From: Litsea cubeba | Taxonomy: Eukaryota; Streptophyta; Magnoliopsida; Laurales; Lauraceae | Assembly: GCA_012931725.1 (NCBI GenBank) | Contig: CM022948.1 | Coordinates: 89,426,888 to 89,490,887, forward strand | Direction of reading: 5' to 3' | DNA length: 64,000 nucleotides | Shown here: in pieces, positions 47,307 through 60,300 of the stretch | How positions within the stretch are numbered: position 1 is the first letter of the stretch | Layout: each line of letters begins with the position of its first letter | Program-made: the position numbers and the translations under genes | Notes under the pieces: model-generated | The model's input: only the letters and a program-made list of their open reading frames with translations | Told to the model about the DNA's origin: nothing | Database searches by the model: none

Positions 47307-47749
47307 ATGTATCTCATTAATACATATGTATTGAGTTCAGCATGTGTATATGAGAAAAGGAATGGACATTTTTTAAAATAAGTGAGAAGAAAAGGGCAAC
47401 TTCAATTAGAGATTCCAAAAAACAAGCATCACACTTACATCTCTCATAAAAAGAGATCCAATCGCCATCAATCTAGTATTTTGTTAAATTCTTAAAGTGC
47501 ATTTTCTAGAATTTCCTTAATTTGATTTCTTGCTTTCCTTCTTTTTATTTTGAGTGTTGTAGTGGGGCTATTATGTGATTTTTTATGGAATTTCCTTCTT
47601 TCGTAAATGGTTCCCACTTGCACGTGTAGATGACACAGTCACTCACTCTCTCTCTAAACTTCTCTCCACCCAACTACTTTTTCCATCTTACTATGTTGCC
47701 ACATCATTATCCTCACCAAGCCATTACCATCATGCATTTTCTCACACAC

Positions 47750-47925
47750 CTCATTACTCACATCCACTTCTTCATACACCAAGCCACATTTTCATATGCT
47801 TCATTACTCCCATCCACTTCTCCATACACCAAACCACTTTTCCCATGTACCTCATTGCTCCTTTCACTTCTCCATATACCAATCTTAGACTTTCCATACA
47901 TCTCATTACTTACATTCAACCATTT
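47750..47925. repeat. ~51-bp tandem repeat, about 3.5 copies
   Basis: Copies begin near 47751, 47802, 47852 and 47903. Each has tcattactcccatccacttc-like sequence followed by t(c/t)catacacca and a C/T-rich stretch. Overlapping frames are open here only because the repeat lacks stops. No protein call is justified. Confidence 0.85.
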
Positions 47926-47934
47926 CTCATCTTT

Positions 47935-48329
47935 CCCATGGTCCTCCACTAATTGTTTTCTTTTCCCATACAACTACCTTATTATGCTAGCATTTTTTTG
48001 TCAAAAACCTATATATATGAATGTTGTGTTCTCTTCACAATCAAGGCCATGAAACTGTAGAGCAAGTATAGAGAAGTGAAGTCACAACAACAAGAAGTCC
48101 ATATCTTGTGCAAGTGGTAGCCTCAAGCTAAACTTGCAGTGTCCATCTTTTAATGAAGTTGTTCTCTTCTCCCTTTTATCTTTTGATTGTTCTTCTTCTT
48201 TCGTATTGGTGCTGAGTCTTGGGCTAGTGTGGTTTTTCACACTGATTGAGAAGCGAAATTCCGGATATTTAAACTTCATCTTCTCCACATTTTCATTTTC
48301 TAAAACCTTCAACATATATTTGCAAATTG
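47935..48329. other. Intergenic stretch, nothing recognised
   Basis: No gene, repeat or transposon end can be supported between the 51-bp repeat and block R3. Confidence 0.45.
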
Positions 48330-49887
48330 GCCGCGCCCAGGGTCAAGATTTCAGGCCCATAGCATGGATCTACACATGAATACTAGCACGATGACCAAAC
48401 TGGCTGAGTCATGGACAAACTCCAGCTGCCCCAACTCACCTCATGACATCCTTAAAGCGTGCCACTGTGGGCCATCATTTGATAGCAAAATCAACCATCA
48501 GTAGTGTCTAATGCCCCATTAGCCCTTTACATGGATAAACAAGTCACTTATCAACATTGAAAGTAGATAGCACACGAGCATTGTCAAAGTATATGCAATT
48601 AAAAAAAAAAGAATATCATGATGTTATCATAAAATTTCAGTTTTCGCTTGTAGATTTTTGTCTTATTTCCAAGTTGAATGTGGTAAATTGCAAGAGTGGG
48701 TTTTCCACCATCCCTCTTTTGCAAGAGTTTTAGTAGTTTTCTTCTCTTTTACCCCATACAAGAAAAAAAAATCTATCAAAAACGAAAAAGCAAATTTTTT
48801 TTGCCTTCTTCCTCTCTTCACTTAATATTTCTTTTTGAGTCTTCTAAACTCCTATGTAATACAAATTTGTGGCATTGTGATCTCGAACTTGAGCGTCTCG
48901 CTAAGCCCCACTGGAGTAACATTGAACATAGCCATCCTCTAAATCTTTGACTCTGACTTCACAGCAACTAGGTTTTTATCAAAGGGGTCAAATGTAAGGG
49001 GTCAACAAGAGTGAAGATTTTCAATAGACCATTAAATTCTTAGGACTCATTTTAGTGTAGGTTAAAGATTGAAGGAAGAAATTGCAATAGACCTTTTAGA
49101 TCTCCACCTTTGATCATTCTTAACCCTTTTGATAAAAGCCCCTTTCCTAGGAAACTAGTAGGAGAGCCATGCTTGATTTTAACATAGTAGATCTACAAAG
49201 GACCATCTAAGTTTTTCTCTTTGATGTGAAATAATCACCTGCTCTTCATTTTATGAAAACAGATTATAAGACCTTGATTGCCCATTGTACATCTCCACCC
49301 TTCAACAAGAAAAGCCCTCCATGGGAATTCCTTGGAATCTATAAGGAATTTGTGAAATAAACACTAGATGTTAAATTATGGGTACAGAAGTAGAAACTCC
49401 CTATGGTCTATACGAGGTTAAAAGGTACAACCATAATGTTGTTGAAATCTAGAAACTCACAATTTTTTGCACAACAAGGATAATACCTATATATGAAGCT
49501 TAAAAATTAGATAGGCAATAATAGACATGGAAACAACACAAATAACTTCTACTATTCAAAATTGGTTACACAATTTACTAAACTGAGGACATGTGTTAGA
49601 ACAAAAATATGAGAAAGCAACAAGAGATGAAAATTCTTGATTTAGTAATGAAGAATGAAGGGTCCAAGTTTGAGAAATAGATGAGAGTGAAACAATCACA
49701 TTCCTAGAATTTAATTTATAAGGCAACGGTTGGGTAATCAATTATTATCCTAGGAGAGATAATATAAAGGCATTGCTTAAGAATCCTACAACAGAGCAAA
49801 CAAGCAAAAGAAAAGAAATAAATAGACAATGAAAAACCAACAATAAAAACAACAAAAAAGAACAAAGAAAAAAAAATCATATTCTCT

Positions 49888-52800
49888 TTACCACTCCTTG
49901 AACAAGCTTCGAAAGTGTGATTTGACACTCTCATCGCTCCACTCTAACTCTTCTAGCTCTGTCCACTTCTCTGAAATCACTTCTTTAAGATTTGGCGCGC
50001 TCTGTGGTCCGAATGGGACCCATTTCAAATCTGGACAACTCCACAAGGAGATGAATTCCAAAGAATGGAAATCGAGAATGGATACTTCTTCATAGAAACT
50101 TGTAAGCTTGGGCAAATCAACTAGTCTTAGACTCTTCAATTGACGAAGCACACCCATATCAGCCACTCCTTCCTCCTTTGTGATTATCACCTACATTCCA
50201 TGACAACTTTGAACAATGAGATCATTAAGACATGCGAGGTCTCGAGCTAAACTGGATAAGAAGAGGCTCTTAAAACCATGACATTCATGAATACTCAATT
50301 TCTGCAGGTTTTTGAAACACCCAGCTGGTGGCAATTGAGATTGGCAAATCTCTCCCATTATCAACTTCTCCATTTTCTCACAACTTAAAATGATGAGAAG
50401 CTTTAGCTGTGCAGCACATTGTGCAAGAGCAGGTGAGAAAGATATCGTAAACTGTGGCATTTTGTTACATATACAGCCTCTAGATTGGGTATGCTATCAC
50501 CTGGTATGTCCCCCTCCCAAATGCTAGTCAACATGGGCAGGTTACACAAATCCAGTTTTCTTAATTGAGGGAGAAAAACAGACACTCCCTTGAGACACCT
50601 ACTGTTGAACAACTCCTGCTAATCAACACAATGATGAATCTCAACCTCCTCAAGCGCTCCAAGACCTTGAATCAAATCAGAAGGCAAGACCCTTGTTAGT
50701 TTCATGCATTCAATCACACTAAAGATTCTTAGTTTTCCAAGGAATCCTGTTGGTGGGTCACCATTGCTAAAGAAAGATATCAAGCTCCCGCAACCCTCTA
50801 CATTTTAACTCCTCTAAATTATGAAGGCTGCCCATGGTTATGGCTCCATTCCAAACACTAGAAAGTTTTGGCAGATTTTCCAGCTTTAGTTTTTTGAGGC
50901 TAGTGACCAGATCATGCTCTTTTACAAGATCCTCTGAGTTGAACACTTCCAGCGACTCCTGACAGTCATCAACTACAAGTTTCTCTAAATTGCACAGTAC
51001 TTTCACAAGATAAGACGGCAAGATATTAATCAAGTTCTTACAGATGGACACCTCAAGGACTCTCAAGTTTATGAGGCATCTAGCTGCAAGTGGCCCAATG
51101 CAGATTTTCTTCAAGTTCTCCAAGCGGACAAGAAATAACTTCTCCAAACTTCTGAATTCCAGTGGAGGTGCCTCTTCTTCCACACTAATAACATGTTCCA
51201 TTACGCCACATTCGTTGATTGTAAGTGACTAAGTTTTCACCTCTCATTCATGTGTATTTGCAAAATTCGTGAGGCCTCTGCAACGTACCAAGTGCAGTAC
51301 AATGGTTATATCAAATAGCGATTTAACCAAATATGGAATTGGGATTGATATGTTTTCAAGTTTTATGAATTTTTGTGCCTTGCCATACTTGTAATGACCT
51401 CCTATACATATATGAAACTTCATGAGATTCTTCCATGGATTACTAATGCCGCCTTGAGACATACAGTTGATGTTTTCTACATGAACATCTAGGGCATTCA
51501 AACGAGTAAGGAATTCGATCTCAGCAATGCTAGCTTTTCTTGCATCTTTTGCTCCCTTTGGCTCCCACTGGCTGAAGGTGTCCCCCATGTATAGTTCTTC
51601 CAAGCGAATCAACCTTGATATCACATTTGGAGGAATGATTTCAAGCTTTGTACTACTCAAATCCAAGAGTTTAAGATTGGTCAATTCACCAATCTCTTTT
51701 GGCAATTTGTCGACTCCGGACTTTCTTAGGCAAAGTATTTCTAGTTTCTTCAACCTGCCAATCAAAGCTACATCTCTTAACTCACGGCATCTGTCTAGCC
51801 ACAGTGTTCGGAGATTTGCCAGGCATTCCATCGACAACGGCAACGATGAGATGTTGGTGTCACATAGATCTAGAACTCTGAGGGCCTCCATCCTCATAAA
51901 GAAACTTTCAGGAATTTCTCTCAAAGAATAATTAACATCTAGTAATAAGGTTAAAAGTTGGGGGCAAGATATGGAGTCAGGGAGCGCTTTGAATTTGTTG
52001 TTAGCCAATGAAACTCTCTTACACTTTTCAGGGTTTTCAATCTCAGGCCACTCTTTCAATCCCACACCAGCTTTTACAAGGAATGCGTGCTCATGTCTTG
52101 AAGCTATTGAAATGGCAACATCGCGAACAACATCATGCATTTTTACCCAACCATCACTCTTTCCCTCTAATAACAAACAAGAAGCCTTAAGTTTGTCGAT
52201 CAAGGTATGAACTCTACCTGAAGCTTCCTCTAATGTATTGACATCATGAAAGAGTCCCTCCCCCATTCCATACCTTATCAGGTCATGTATATGAATAGAA
52301 CCGCCTTCTGGAACCAGACAACAAAACAGGAAGCATGATTTGGCCTCCTTGCTTTCTAAGTAATTGTAGCTCATCTCCATAGGAGCGAACACCTTCGCAT
52401 TCATATCCTTGATGTTTGAGGGATTAGACTTTTGTAATTCCTGCAACACTCGTTTCCAAACAACTTTGTTCTTATCTCTTAATGCCCTTCCGAGTGTGAC
52501 AATCGCGAGAGGCAAACCTCCACATTCTTTTGCAACATCCATTGCTAAATCACGTAAAGCAAGAGTGTCTACAACATCACCTGCCTTGTCTCTAAACAAA
52601 CTCCACGAATCTTGTTCCGATAAAATGTTTACCGCAATCTTAGCTTGGCACTCCATTACATTACAGATTTCTATGCTTGGTGTGGTGAAGATTATGCTGG
52701 AACCCTTGTGTTCTTCTCCATGAGGAACTCCTACATCGGCCAACTCCAATCTTCCCCACAGATTATCCAAGATTACTAGGACGTTTTTAGCCTGATTCAA

Positions 52801-53538
52801 TCTCTGTGTCAGCTTCCTTGCTCTCATGGGTTCACTTCCATTTTCTAGACGCATGTCTAACTGCTCTGCAATGTCACTTTGGATACTTTTCAAGTCCAGA
52901 TTTTGAGAGAGAGGTACGACGACAATTTCTTCAAAGAGTTCGGTTTTTTTCACCCATTTGGCTACTTGGTTTACCAAGGTTGTCTTACCTACTCCTTCCA
53001 TCCCATATACCCCAATGATGTTGACGTTCTCATCCTCCAATGCAACAATGACCTGTTTCATAGCAGATTCTGTCTATTCAAATGTGGAAAAATCTCCATC
53101 AGGCGAAAATCCAACATCTGGATTTCGCTTGCAGGATGATACACTACGAAAATTCCCTTCTCTTTGGAGATCATTAACTTCGGCAATCTTGATTTTTGCT
53201 TCTTTACCCAGTTTGTAGCGTATGTTCAAATCAAAACATCTCATATTCCCTTCAACTTGATCGTCCAGTACTTGCACATCTCCTATAATGCATTGTACGC
53301 TTTCTAACCACCTTCGTACTACATGAAGGATTACTTCATTGTTTCTTTGAGCGACTTCAACCAACTGTTGTACATCATTTCTTATCCTCTTCAACTTCTC
53401 CACTTCCCTCTTAAGATTTTTTATATTTCTTTTGTAGTGAAAAAGATAACCTGCTTGGCGTTTCAGAGTAATGAGTAACTCTTTACCAGCTTCAGTAACT
53501 GGTTTGCTCAGGATTCCCAAGACTTGAAAAGGCACCAT
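49888..53538 (-). pseudogene. CC-NBS-LRR pseudogene, paralogue of the intact NLR
   Basis: The coding order is the same as in the gene at 35663-38974, but broken. The CC domain (53538-53074) ends at an in-frame TAG in codon 155, just before the NB-ARC. The frame reopens directly: P-loop GMEGVGKTTL (Glu replaces the third residue), LVILDNLW kinase-2, GLPLA and MHD are present, but the RNBS-B TTR reads TTP. Two more in-frame stops lie near 51244 and 51226 in the LRR region, then frameshifts between 51201 and 50460 and another stop at 50191 (HGM* where the paralogue has DGMEV). The C-terminus (50190-49888) is well preserved to the final Glu-Trp stop. The region 50460-50770 holds extra LRR-like sequence not seen in the intact copy. 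It may still be transcribed and could make a CC-only protein of 154 aa. Confidence 0.93.
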
Positions 53539-54800
53539 TGTGTTTCTATGTCAACAGGAGCTGTGAGTCTGTGACTGATGCCTACAAGAAGAAGAAAAAA
53601 AAAACATGGTTTATTAATAACAGAGTCAAAGATATAATATGCAAGGAATTGAAGGTGAAAACAAAATGGGATTACCTCATACCTGAACAAGACACTGGTT
53701 TTGTTAAAAGCTTGCCTGTTTTTGTAACTACTGTTATTAAGGAAAATTTTACAAAAAAAAAAAAATGTTCTAATTGGAAAAACAAATATTTAATTAAAAA
53801 TAAATGATTAAAAAATAAGAGTGAGGCAAACGCGCACTACTTAAGATGTTTTTTTAAAGACAGCAAATTCCCCCACGTGTAGGTGGATTTTATGGAAAGT
53901 CTGTCCTCTAGATACATTGCCTCTTTAAAATATCTCCACATGTCCACAGACCAAGGAGACACTAAATCAAAAGTTTGCCCAATGCCAATCCAATAGAAAA
54001 AAAAAACTAGACTCAAATTCTTGCTAGTTTTTTTATTCAATCTTAGAAACCAAATGGGATGTCCTAATATAGAAAGATGTATGGTTGTCTACATGAGACA
54101 GTATTGATTGGTTTCAAAAGGTTTAACCCAATTAAGGAGTTGTTATTCAAGTTGGGCACAGCTTGGGGTGAAGGGTCATAATCCAAATAGTCTTGTGGGG
54201 AGGTTGGGTCAGATTGGCATGTTGGTTAGCAAGAATGGACTCGACCTGAACCAATAATCGAATAATAACTAAAACCCAAAACTAGATTAAAAAAAAATAA
54301 CACAAAGGTCAAGCCAAAAACCGAAGTGCCCGGTTCGGGATGGGTTAGGTTGGCAGGTCGGTTCAGAAATTGCCATGCCACTGGTATCATACATACTTGT
54401 CCATTTTAATCATTCATCACTGTGCGTACTCCATACAGTAGTTTCAGTGGATGGGGCCCACTAGGTATGTTAAGATTGGGATCATTTCAACAAGATCAAT
54501 GGTTTGGGAAAGGAGCAACCAACAACAGTACAAAACAAAAGGAAGCAAATAAATGGCTTCAATCTCCGTAATCTGTTGTTGGCCCAAAATTTATAGCATT
54601 GGCATCAAAGAAACATGATCAGGTGGGCCCCACCAAATTGGGATTGACGACCGGGAGGGAAACCATACCATCATCAATTCCTTGAAACTCAACGCCCTCA
54701 TCTTCTTAAATGGAACAAGAAAAACACAACATAACTTTTAAAGAAAAAAAAAATACCTCTGATGAAGAAGGAAGAACCTCTCTCTCTCTCTCTTTCTGTC
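53539..54800 (-). promoter_or_regulatory. 5' leader of the NLR pseudogene with a 1.18-kb UTR intron
   Basis: Equivalent to the leader of the intact gene. The acceptor CTTCTTGTAG|GCATC lies at 53581/53582 and the donor AG|GTATTT at 54756/54757, giving an intron of 53582-54756. The leader exon precedes it, with a CT run at 54779-54797. Conserved splice sites in both paralogues support the intron. Confidence 0.6.
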
Positions 54801-54925
54801 TCTCACACACACATAAATGTAGAGTTAAAGTTGTATCGTTTATGATGAAAGGTCACGCTTCCCTTGAGTAGGATGTGAGTGGAACTCTAGGTGACGCCCA
54901 CCTATTAATAATAATATATAAAGGT

Positions 54926-54990
54926 CATTGATATTGGCAATCCCCTTTAGGGGGGGGGGGGGGTTTTTTTTTTTTTGCCAATATCAATCC
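54926..54990. repeat. Hairpin around a poly-G/poly-T run
   Basis: The inverted repeat attgatattggca...tgccaatatcaat flanks 14 G (54950-54963) and 13 T (54964-54976). A short duplication, ccccttagtgttggctac, follows. Homopolymer lengths may be unreliable. Confidence 0.75.
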
Positions 54991-57333
54991 CCTTAGTGTT
55001 GGCTACTCCCCTTAGTGTTGGCTACTTCAATTGGTTGAATAAAATTTTGGGTCAACCTATTAAAAAATATTGTAAGTCTGCCTAGGAAGATAGAGGACTT
55101 GAAAAGCCTGGCATAATTTGAAGTAAGAAGACCGGAAGGATTAAGAGATAGAAGTATGCTAATGGAAGAAAAAGAAATCAGACAAAATTAAAAGTATGCT
55201 GAATTTCTGGATTCAAATATAGGGCCCGCTCGAGCATATGTGTGAACTCTATCAGAAGACAGCCCCAAACGCCAAACAAAATGATGCCCGATCGAGCGGA
55301 TGTAGCGATAGTGTCCTGCAAAAATTAGATTTTCTATTTCTAATTATACTTAAACGGCTTGTTTTAGTCATATTCAAGTTAGGCAACTATTAGCACATCC
55401 CTAAGCCTATTTTAAAGACATCATGGACCGAAATAAACTCCCCATTGATCATAGTGAGAGGTGTTGCACGAGAGGATCCGGATTGGCCCACAACACAACC
55501 CGAGGGCATATATAAATTGCCTCATGATCTACTTCTTTTCTTTTATTTTTTTTTTGAAAAAATTTATTAATTATCTCATAATAGAAAGTACAATTTTGAG
55601 ATACTCAAAATTATTCAAAACTTATATGTATTAAAAATAAAGTTAGATGAGCGCCAAATTAAAATGAATAATGGAATGGTCTTCATAGCTTACAAGTGTC
55701 TCAAAGTCCCCTGGTTGGTAGTGAGATTGAGAGGTTTAGATCTACAGTGTGGTACTGCGTAGTTTTCCTCTGAATAATCTGGAGTCTTTTTCTTTAGTTT
55801 TGGCTGTTAAGGAAGATTTCGTAAGGTCCTAATGAGAGTGGTTTTTTTTTTTTTTCATTTTTTATTTCAAGCTTTGGGTTTAACAGAGGAAATGGATCCA
55901 TTGAACCGGGACAAACCACATTAAGAAAAAGACATGTAAGGGCCTTTTTTTTTTTTTTAACCCTGCCAATGTAGTTGGGACCCAAAAGAGAGACTGCACA
56001 GACAGGACGACAGCCCGCATAAGAAACAACTAGCGTATCCAAAGTTCGAGCCCTGTGTAGGCAAGTGAGAACTACAGCCACGCCGTTAAGTTGGACTTTT
56101 AGTGTGTTGAGGAGTGAGCTAGCTCCACCATAGGAGAATATTGAAAATATTTATAGTTATACTTGGCAACACAAGAATCTATTACAAGCCCAGGCCCAGC
56201 TACATAATATTTCCATTTAGCTCAAAATATAAATAATGATTTTAATTTCCTATTAATCATTGCTTCACACATTTATTTTCATAGCTATTAAAATCAATAT
56301 TGGCCCCAGCACACACTTCTCCATGGTGGACCACACATGCACTTGTTTCTTTCATTGTTCCCTGTGCAAACGTTGGGTCACCAAGGAACAAGTCTTTATA
56401 GATGGACCCTACCATCTATGTCCCAACCAGTTGGGCTGGTCAACAATTTCTACATCTTTCAATCAATAATTAATATTTCCAAATTGGGCTGGTCAACAAT
56501 TTCTACTCAAATGGTGTTTTTATATCAAATCCACTTTCATTATATGGCTGGACATACCATCCGTAAAAAAATTTCACTTCAATTAGAGTGATATCAACCA
56601 TTTGATTGATCATATATGTAATAGTACAATGTTTTCTACATGTAATCAACAGCGTAAAGTGTTCCATTTAAGATGAGAGGGTTAAATTACGCGCAGACTA
56701 CCCACAAAATAAAACTAATCCCATTAACATCTAATTGCACAATAATCCCATTGTATCATACCTACTGGAAGCATGGATGGGGCCATACAGAGATACACTT
56801 ATTGCATCATGTTTAGAATTAATTGTATCATATAACTGTATAGTATTTAAGCTGGATGGGTGAGCCCCCACATTGAGATGCACTTATCCCATTATCAACC
56901 TTCATAGTAACCCCAATTTATCATACCTATGGGAAGCATATATGGGGTAATTGGTATATTGCTAAAATGAACCCCTGCAATTAAGGAATATTGGCACTTA
57001 GTAAACATGCCCCTATTTGATGAAGGACTGAGACTGGCACTTGGCCAACTTAGGTATCATGGATTGGTCACAAGTCATCCAAGATATTTACTAATGCTTC
57101 ATATTCATTGATAATAATTTAAAAAAAAAAAAAAGAACCCATTTAGTTATAACAGTGTGCTAGGATGATAAGCCTGTTTCTATTGTTATTACTGTTGTTT
57201 TCAATTGCTATAACAATTGACACTAGAAAACTAAAATTGAAAGATCTTCAGTGGCCTGGAAAAAAAAAAAAGATCCACATATGACGCTTTTATTAGCGCT
57301 TGATGATGGTGATCTGTGGTCTCCTATGACTTC
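54991..57333. other. Intergenic region between NLR block R3 and xylose isomerase
   Basis: No gene is recognised apart from a possible SINE at 55955-56095. A T-run near 55545-55553 and A-runs near 57119-57134 and 57260-57271 are present. The xylose isomerase 3' UTR should end in the right part. Confidence 0.5.
55955..56095 (-). mobile_element. Possible second SINE
   Basis: Minus-strand reading gives ggcgtggctgtagttctcac, then gggctcgaactttgg (B-box-like) and, ~90 bp later, a run of A. The layout resembles a plant SINE. The A box is poor and no flanking duplication was found. Confidence 0.35.
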
Positions 57334-60300
57334 TTATAAAGCCGATTGGAATATCATCTCAGCAAGTTCCTGTGACAATGGAATTCAACAAGTTTTTATT
57401 GTTCAGATTTATTAGAAATACACAAATTCATTTATAAGTAAATTAGTAGAACTCTTTAACCTGTTCCCAGATTGATGGATGAGGCTAAGATGTCGATGAT
57501 GATGCAGATTAGCTGATATAAAGAATACTAGCTCAGTTTATAAGTTTTACCTGCTTTGCAGAAGCAACAGTTGGTCGCCCCATTCCATGGCCTTCTTCTC
57601 AAGCAGCTCAAAATCAGCCTTTCCAGCCTGTTGAAATATAACCATTGGAAATTGTAAAATGAAACAAGAATAATAAAATAAAAATGACCCATTAAGAAGC
57701 ACAAACCTCGATCAGAGCGCCAATTTCTGTGTCAAAACTTTGGTACCGCTTTCGAACAAGCTCAGCCAAAGAACCATCCTTAAAATTCAAAAAAATCTTG
57801 TCAGGAATCTGACAGGATTCAACAGGGATAAGGATTATACAGTAATGTGCTCACCTCTATTAGCTTGGCAACATTGCGAAGCCCACGAGCCAGAGTATCC
57901 ATTCCAGAGATATGAGCAATGAATATATCCTCAACATCTGTACTCTCCCTCCGTCTAAAGACCCAATAATCAAAACAAGAAAAACAACAATTAGATTTGA
58001 AGTACTGCCATAAAGAATGGAATCAGTATGAAGTCATTCCATAGCCTGACATCGCTTTATATTCAGGGTGCGCCTATAGATGTACCCCAAATCATATAAC
58101 CATTCTGAATAACTTGATCAAACCAATATTGGTTTAGGGCACATCCGCACACACCATAATACAAACTGTAAAATTAACATGAAGATGTTGATATATGATT
58201 GGGAAGCAGGAGGCGATAAAATTGAGTTCAGAAGGCACTGACAATTTAGCATCGAAGTTGAATCCTCCAGGTGCAAGCCCTCCCTGCAGGGTTTAAAGCA
58301 AAAGGAACCAAGTTTGTTAAGTTCTGAGCAACACAAAGTGTAACCATAAATTTCACATGAGTTAGCATGGTTGGTTCTGCATACATTTCTGACAACGCTC
58401 AGCATTATCAAAGTCGCCTCTCCTATGTCCGTCAGAAACTGGTCCGTGTCCCAACCTGTAATAATGAAGAAAGTCCTGGTTTCAGGTTCAGTCCAACTCT
58501 GGATTATCATTTTCAAAAAAAAAAAAAAAAAAACTCTGAATTAGATTAAGCCCAGCCTGGCACTCGGCCCAGGCCTCAATAGTAAATTTGTCAAGCCCAG
58601 GTCTGCTCCTTACATATTTATTTAGAGGCCTAAAAGTAAGACCACTAGTTTTCCAAGGCTCAGAAGTAGGATCCAATCCAGCTCATGGTGGGGTGCATTA
58701 AAGCTCAAGTGTACAGCCCATTGTGGGTACTTAACCTATACATATAAACAGAAGGACTATATTGCTGTGGGCATTCTAACAAAAACAAAACTGCACATAC
58801 CAATCTGAGGATCGCCGGTGTTAGCATCAATGTTTCCCAGCAATCCATTTATTCTTGCAGTTTCGAGTTCATGGTGACAGCTGCAACAATTTGAAAGAAA
58901 AGATTTTGGAGTGGGTGGTGTTACTCACGTTACCCCTGAGAGAGCAGTTTAATATTATAACATCCTTTTATGCATTTGACAATTGAGAGGTATACCTATG
59001 ACCAGAGAGAGTTGCATGATTACATTCAATGTTGAGTTTGAATTCCCCTGCATAGAAATAATGGATACTTAGTTTTTTAAGCTACTGTTTGCAATGATGG
59101 TGTGTGCAGGAGATAGATTACCATAATACACAAATTCACATTCAAAATTAATAAATATGCACATTACATATAAGGAATTGAAGCATGGTCACATGTGAAT
59201 ATACAGTGAGCTTGCTTGCAAGACAGTTGCAATCAAGGTTGAGGGGTCTACTTATATGTTAACTGAGTACGGGTACAGGTATCAATTACTGCAAAGATAG
59301 GGTGCGGTGGATCCTCTAAATACCAGTTCTCTTGGATACAGGTAGTCAGGTACAGATAGAACTGGTACAATTTAAAAGAGTATAATCAAGTTGCAAGTAT
59401 AAGCCCAATTATATTTGCAACCTAGGGATTGTAACCCAATTGGAATTATTTACACAAAATTCTGGAAAGAAGCATATTAGAAGTTAAAAACCTAAGTAAA
59501 TCCAGATTCTAGCTTCAAGTTCTAGCTGAACGGCGTTTGCTTGTCCTTTGCATATCCAAATATTAAGGCACGGTGATGGGAAGTTGCGTAAGAAGTAAGA
59601 ACTATGTGTGGGTAACAAGGGAGATCCAAATTAATGTTGGATTGGACCAAGTGTCTGCGTGGAGTCAATATTTGTGTTTCCTAGTTATGGACATAACACA
59701 TATTCCAGATGAAGATATCGTGGTGTATGTTGTTAGTAGATGATGTGGTCCTCATCAATCAGTTTAGATGCAAGTTAATAATAAGTTGAAACTATAGAGA
59801 AAGCCGATAAAGACAATGGATAAAGCAAGAATACTATATGGAGAACAAGTTCACTGGAATTGTTTTGAGTAGGCGGTGGTCGGGGTGGAAATGAGGGTAG
59901 GGGTGATGGTGGCAGTGGTTCGGTTGGAGATGATGGAAGATGGACAAAGTGGAGTGCGAGGCTATTGCAAAGTGTTGCTTTGATTAAAGAATCCTTTCTG
60001 TGAGAAGAAAGTTAAACACCATTTGGCATATAGAGTTGAATGCTGCATAATAAAGAAATCGCAATGGATAGGGCTATGTAATATGGATTTACAAGAAATG
60101 ATAGAAGTAAGTCATACATTAAAGGAACTTAGAGCTAGCTCCCATGAGATGGTTTGGGCACATATGTAGAAGGGAAGAAACAACCCTTGTTTAATATATT
60201 GAAAGGCTTTAGAGTGTAGGTAGAAGAATGGGGAGGCAACCAACACATTGTATGAAGAAATGAAGAAAGATGTTAGATGCAGGCTCACGGAGAGGATGGC

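Larger units (their letters stand above)
48330..54820 (-). repeat. NLR segmental duplication, block R3
   Basis: Matches R1 (33790-41510) in order and orientation: 3' flank, NLR coding region, 5'-UTR intron and CT-rich leader. The copies are well diverged outside coding sequence, so the duplication is not recent. Confidence 0.87.

Noticed and set aside
47575..48052. Overlapping frames of 125 and 140 codons rich in His, Ser, Thr and Pro
   Set aside because: They are created by the 51-bp C/T-rich tandem repeat and lack a domain or splice context.
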